From contig JAIFKN010000131.1 in assembly GCA_020049615.1 (NCBI GenBank), positions 1 to 5,592 on the forward strand: DNA of 5,592 bases. Direction: 5' to 3'. This stretch comes from a bacterium. Lineage in GTDB: Bacteria > Planctomycetota > UBA11346. Positions within the stretch are counted from its first letter, which is position 1, and each line of letters starts with the position of its first letter. Of this stretch, positions 5,273-5,592 are shown piece after piece. The notes beneath the pieces were generated by a model. It was not told the DNA's origin, made no database searches, and saw only the letters and a program-made list of their open reading frames with translations. Both the position numbers and the translations under genes were made by a program.

Positions 5273-5592
5273 CTAGGGTCCTTGAGGGTGGCGACTTTGA
5301 CCTGCCGAGTCAAAGTTACCCCTAACAGGGCTGTCGCTCAAGTAGACGTCGAGATCGCCGCCCTGCTCGTCTGATCCAGCGGTAACCAGGTCCAGGTCAC
5401 AGGTGCCAGGCAACGCCAAGGCCGACCTGCACGCTGGTGACGCGGGCCGAGAGCGACTCCGTCCCGCTGTAAGCGGCGGAACTCCACGTCGCGTCGCCAG
5501 TCAAGGGGACGCGCCGCTCCATGTCCCACGCCGACACCAGATTGGCCCTGGGGTAGTGATATTGCTCCAACTCCAGTGCGTCTTTGGGGATG
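5273..5592 (-). pseudogene. 3' end of an unidentified gene, cut by the window edge and apparently frame-broken
   Basis: From the edge, the minus strand reads 64 residues in the frame beginning at 5591 and stops at TGA 5399-5397. The segment includes DMERRVPLTGDATWSSAAYS and then SGTESLSARVTSVQVGLGVA, ending in WHL. Codons are mostly G- or C-ending. After that stop, the +1 frame (skipping T5399) continues DLDLVTAGSDEQGGDLDVYL followed by SDSP and closes at TAG 5275-5273. The joined text, 'AYSGTESLSARV...GVAWH-LDLDLV-AG...GDLDVYLSDS', has the rhythm of carbohydrate-binding jelly-roll domains (CBM4/9-like: ...AYSG..S..V...W...L.L..G..Y.....). That suggests the two pieces were one domain. The text after SDSP does not resemble the rest of such a domain, so the 3' end looks decayed or is broken again. 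The alternative is that the protein really ends at WHL, whose last strand alternates hydrophobic residues like the final strand of an outer-membrane barrel. The family assignment is weak. Confidence 0.4.
5294..5316. repeat. Inverted repeat ACTTTGAC-7-GTCAAAGT
   Basis: This is a perfect 8-bp inverted repeat with a 7-bp spacer, about 80 bp downstream of the edge gene's TGA. No T-run follows on the minus strand (the next bases are CGCCACC), so it does not look like a standard intrinsic terminator. It could be an operator, a Rho-region hairpin or an RNA-stability element. It lies within the stretch that may be the frame-shifted tail of the edge gene. Confidence 0.4.

Larger units (their letters stand above)
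5017..5396. other. Intergenic region upstream of the propeller-MFS-GH95 operon
   Basis: This gap of about 380 bp separates the edge gene from the propeller gene. Its upstream third (5398-5273) may be the frame-shifted tail of the edge gene. The half nearest the operon is less GC-rich and holds two palindromes (5108-5117, 5134-5151) and a TTGTCA that could serve as a -35 (5169-5164 on the minus strand). The best -10 candidate for it, TAATGT, lies at only 15-nt spacing and overlaps the larger palindrome. I find no clear terminator for the upstream gene. No gene is supported here on the plus strand. Confidence 0.45.

Noticed and set aside
5338..5529. A 63-codon minus-strand frame near the right edge
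   Set aside because: It is Arg-rich shadow text lying out of frame with the better codon-biased reading that runs in from the window edge.

Overview
The window is GC-rich bacterial DNA in which every supportable gene lies on the minus strand, so transcription runs from high to low coordinates. No rRNA, tRNA, insertion sequence or CRISPR is visible. The gene content (a family-95-like fucosidase, a DUF4185-like/sialidase-like propeller and a carbohydrate-locus type MFS transporter), the GC richness and the absence of a SusCD pair would fit a carbohydrate-degrading member of the Planctomycetota/Verrucomicrobiota/Lentisphaerota. That taxonomic guess comes from the style of the genes, not from a marker gene.

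Layout in transcription order: (1) 5592-5397, the 3' part of an unidentified gene cut by the window edge. Its domain appears to continue in the +1 frame (5398-5273) after a UGA stop. (2) 5396-5017, a noncoding gap of about 380 bp apart from that possible tail. It holds two good palindromes close to the next gene and one more distant inverted repeat, and probably carries the promoter and operator of the following operon. (3) 5016-3823, a soluble beta-propeller protein with a perfect Asp-box. (4) 3773-2532, a 12-segment MFS transporter. (5) 2515-2333 and (6) 2315-2169, two small unrecognised ORFs with operon-like spacing; the second has an excellent ribosome binding site. (7) 2188-175, a GH95-family glycosidase gene broken into two frames near 1350. 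(8) 174-1, nothing recognisable.

Genes 3 to 7 are separated by 49, 16 and 17 nt and a 20-nt overlap, so they probably form one operon. Neither the propeller protein nor the GH95 product shows a signal peptide. The simplest model is that the MFS protein imports a small fucosylated (or similar) saccharide, which the two soluble proteins process in the cytoplasm. As sequenced, the GH95 reading frame is interrupted between its N-terminal domain and its catalytic core, so the last step is either lost, dependent on recoding, or an assembly artefact. The points most worth a second look are the two +1 frame breaks at UGA-C, the pair of small ORFs inside the operon, and the palindrome cluster upstream of the operon.
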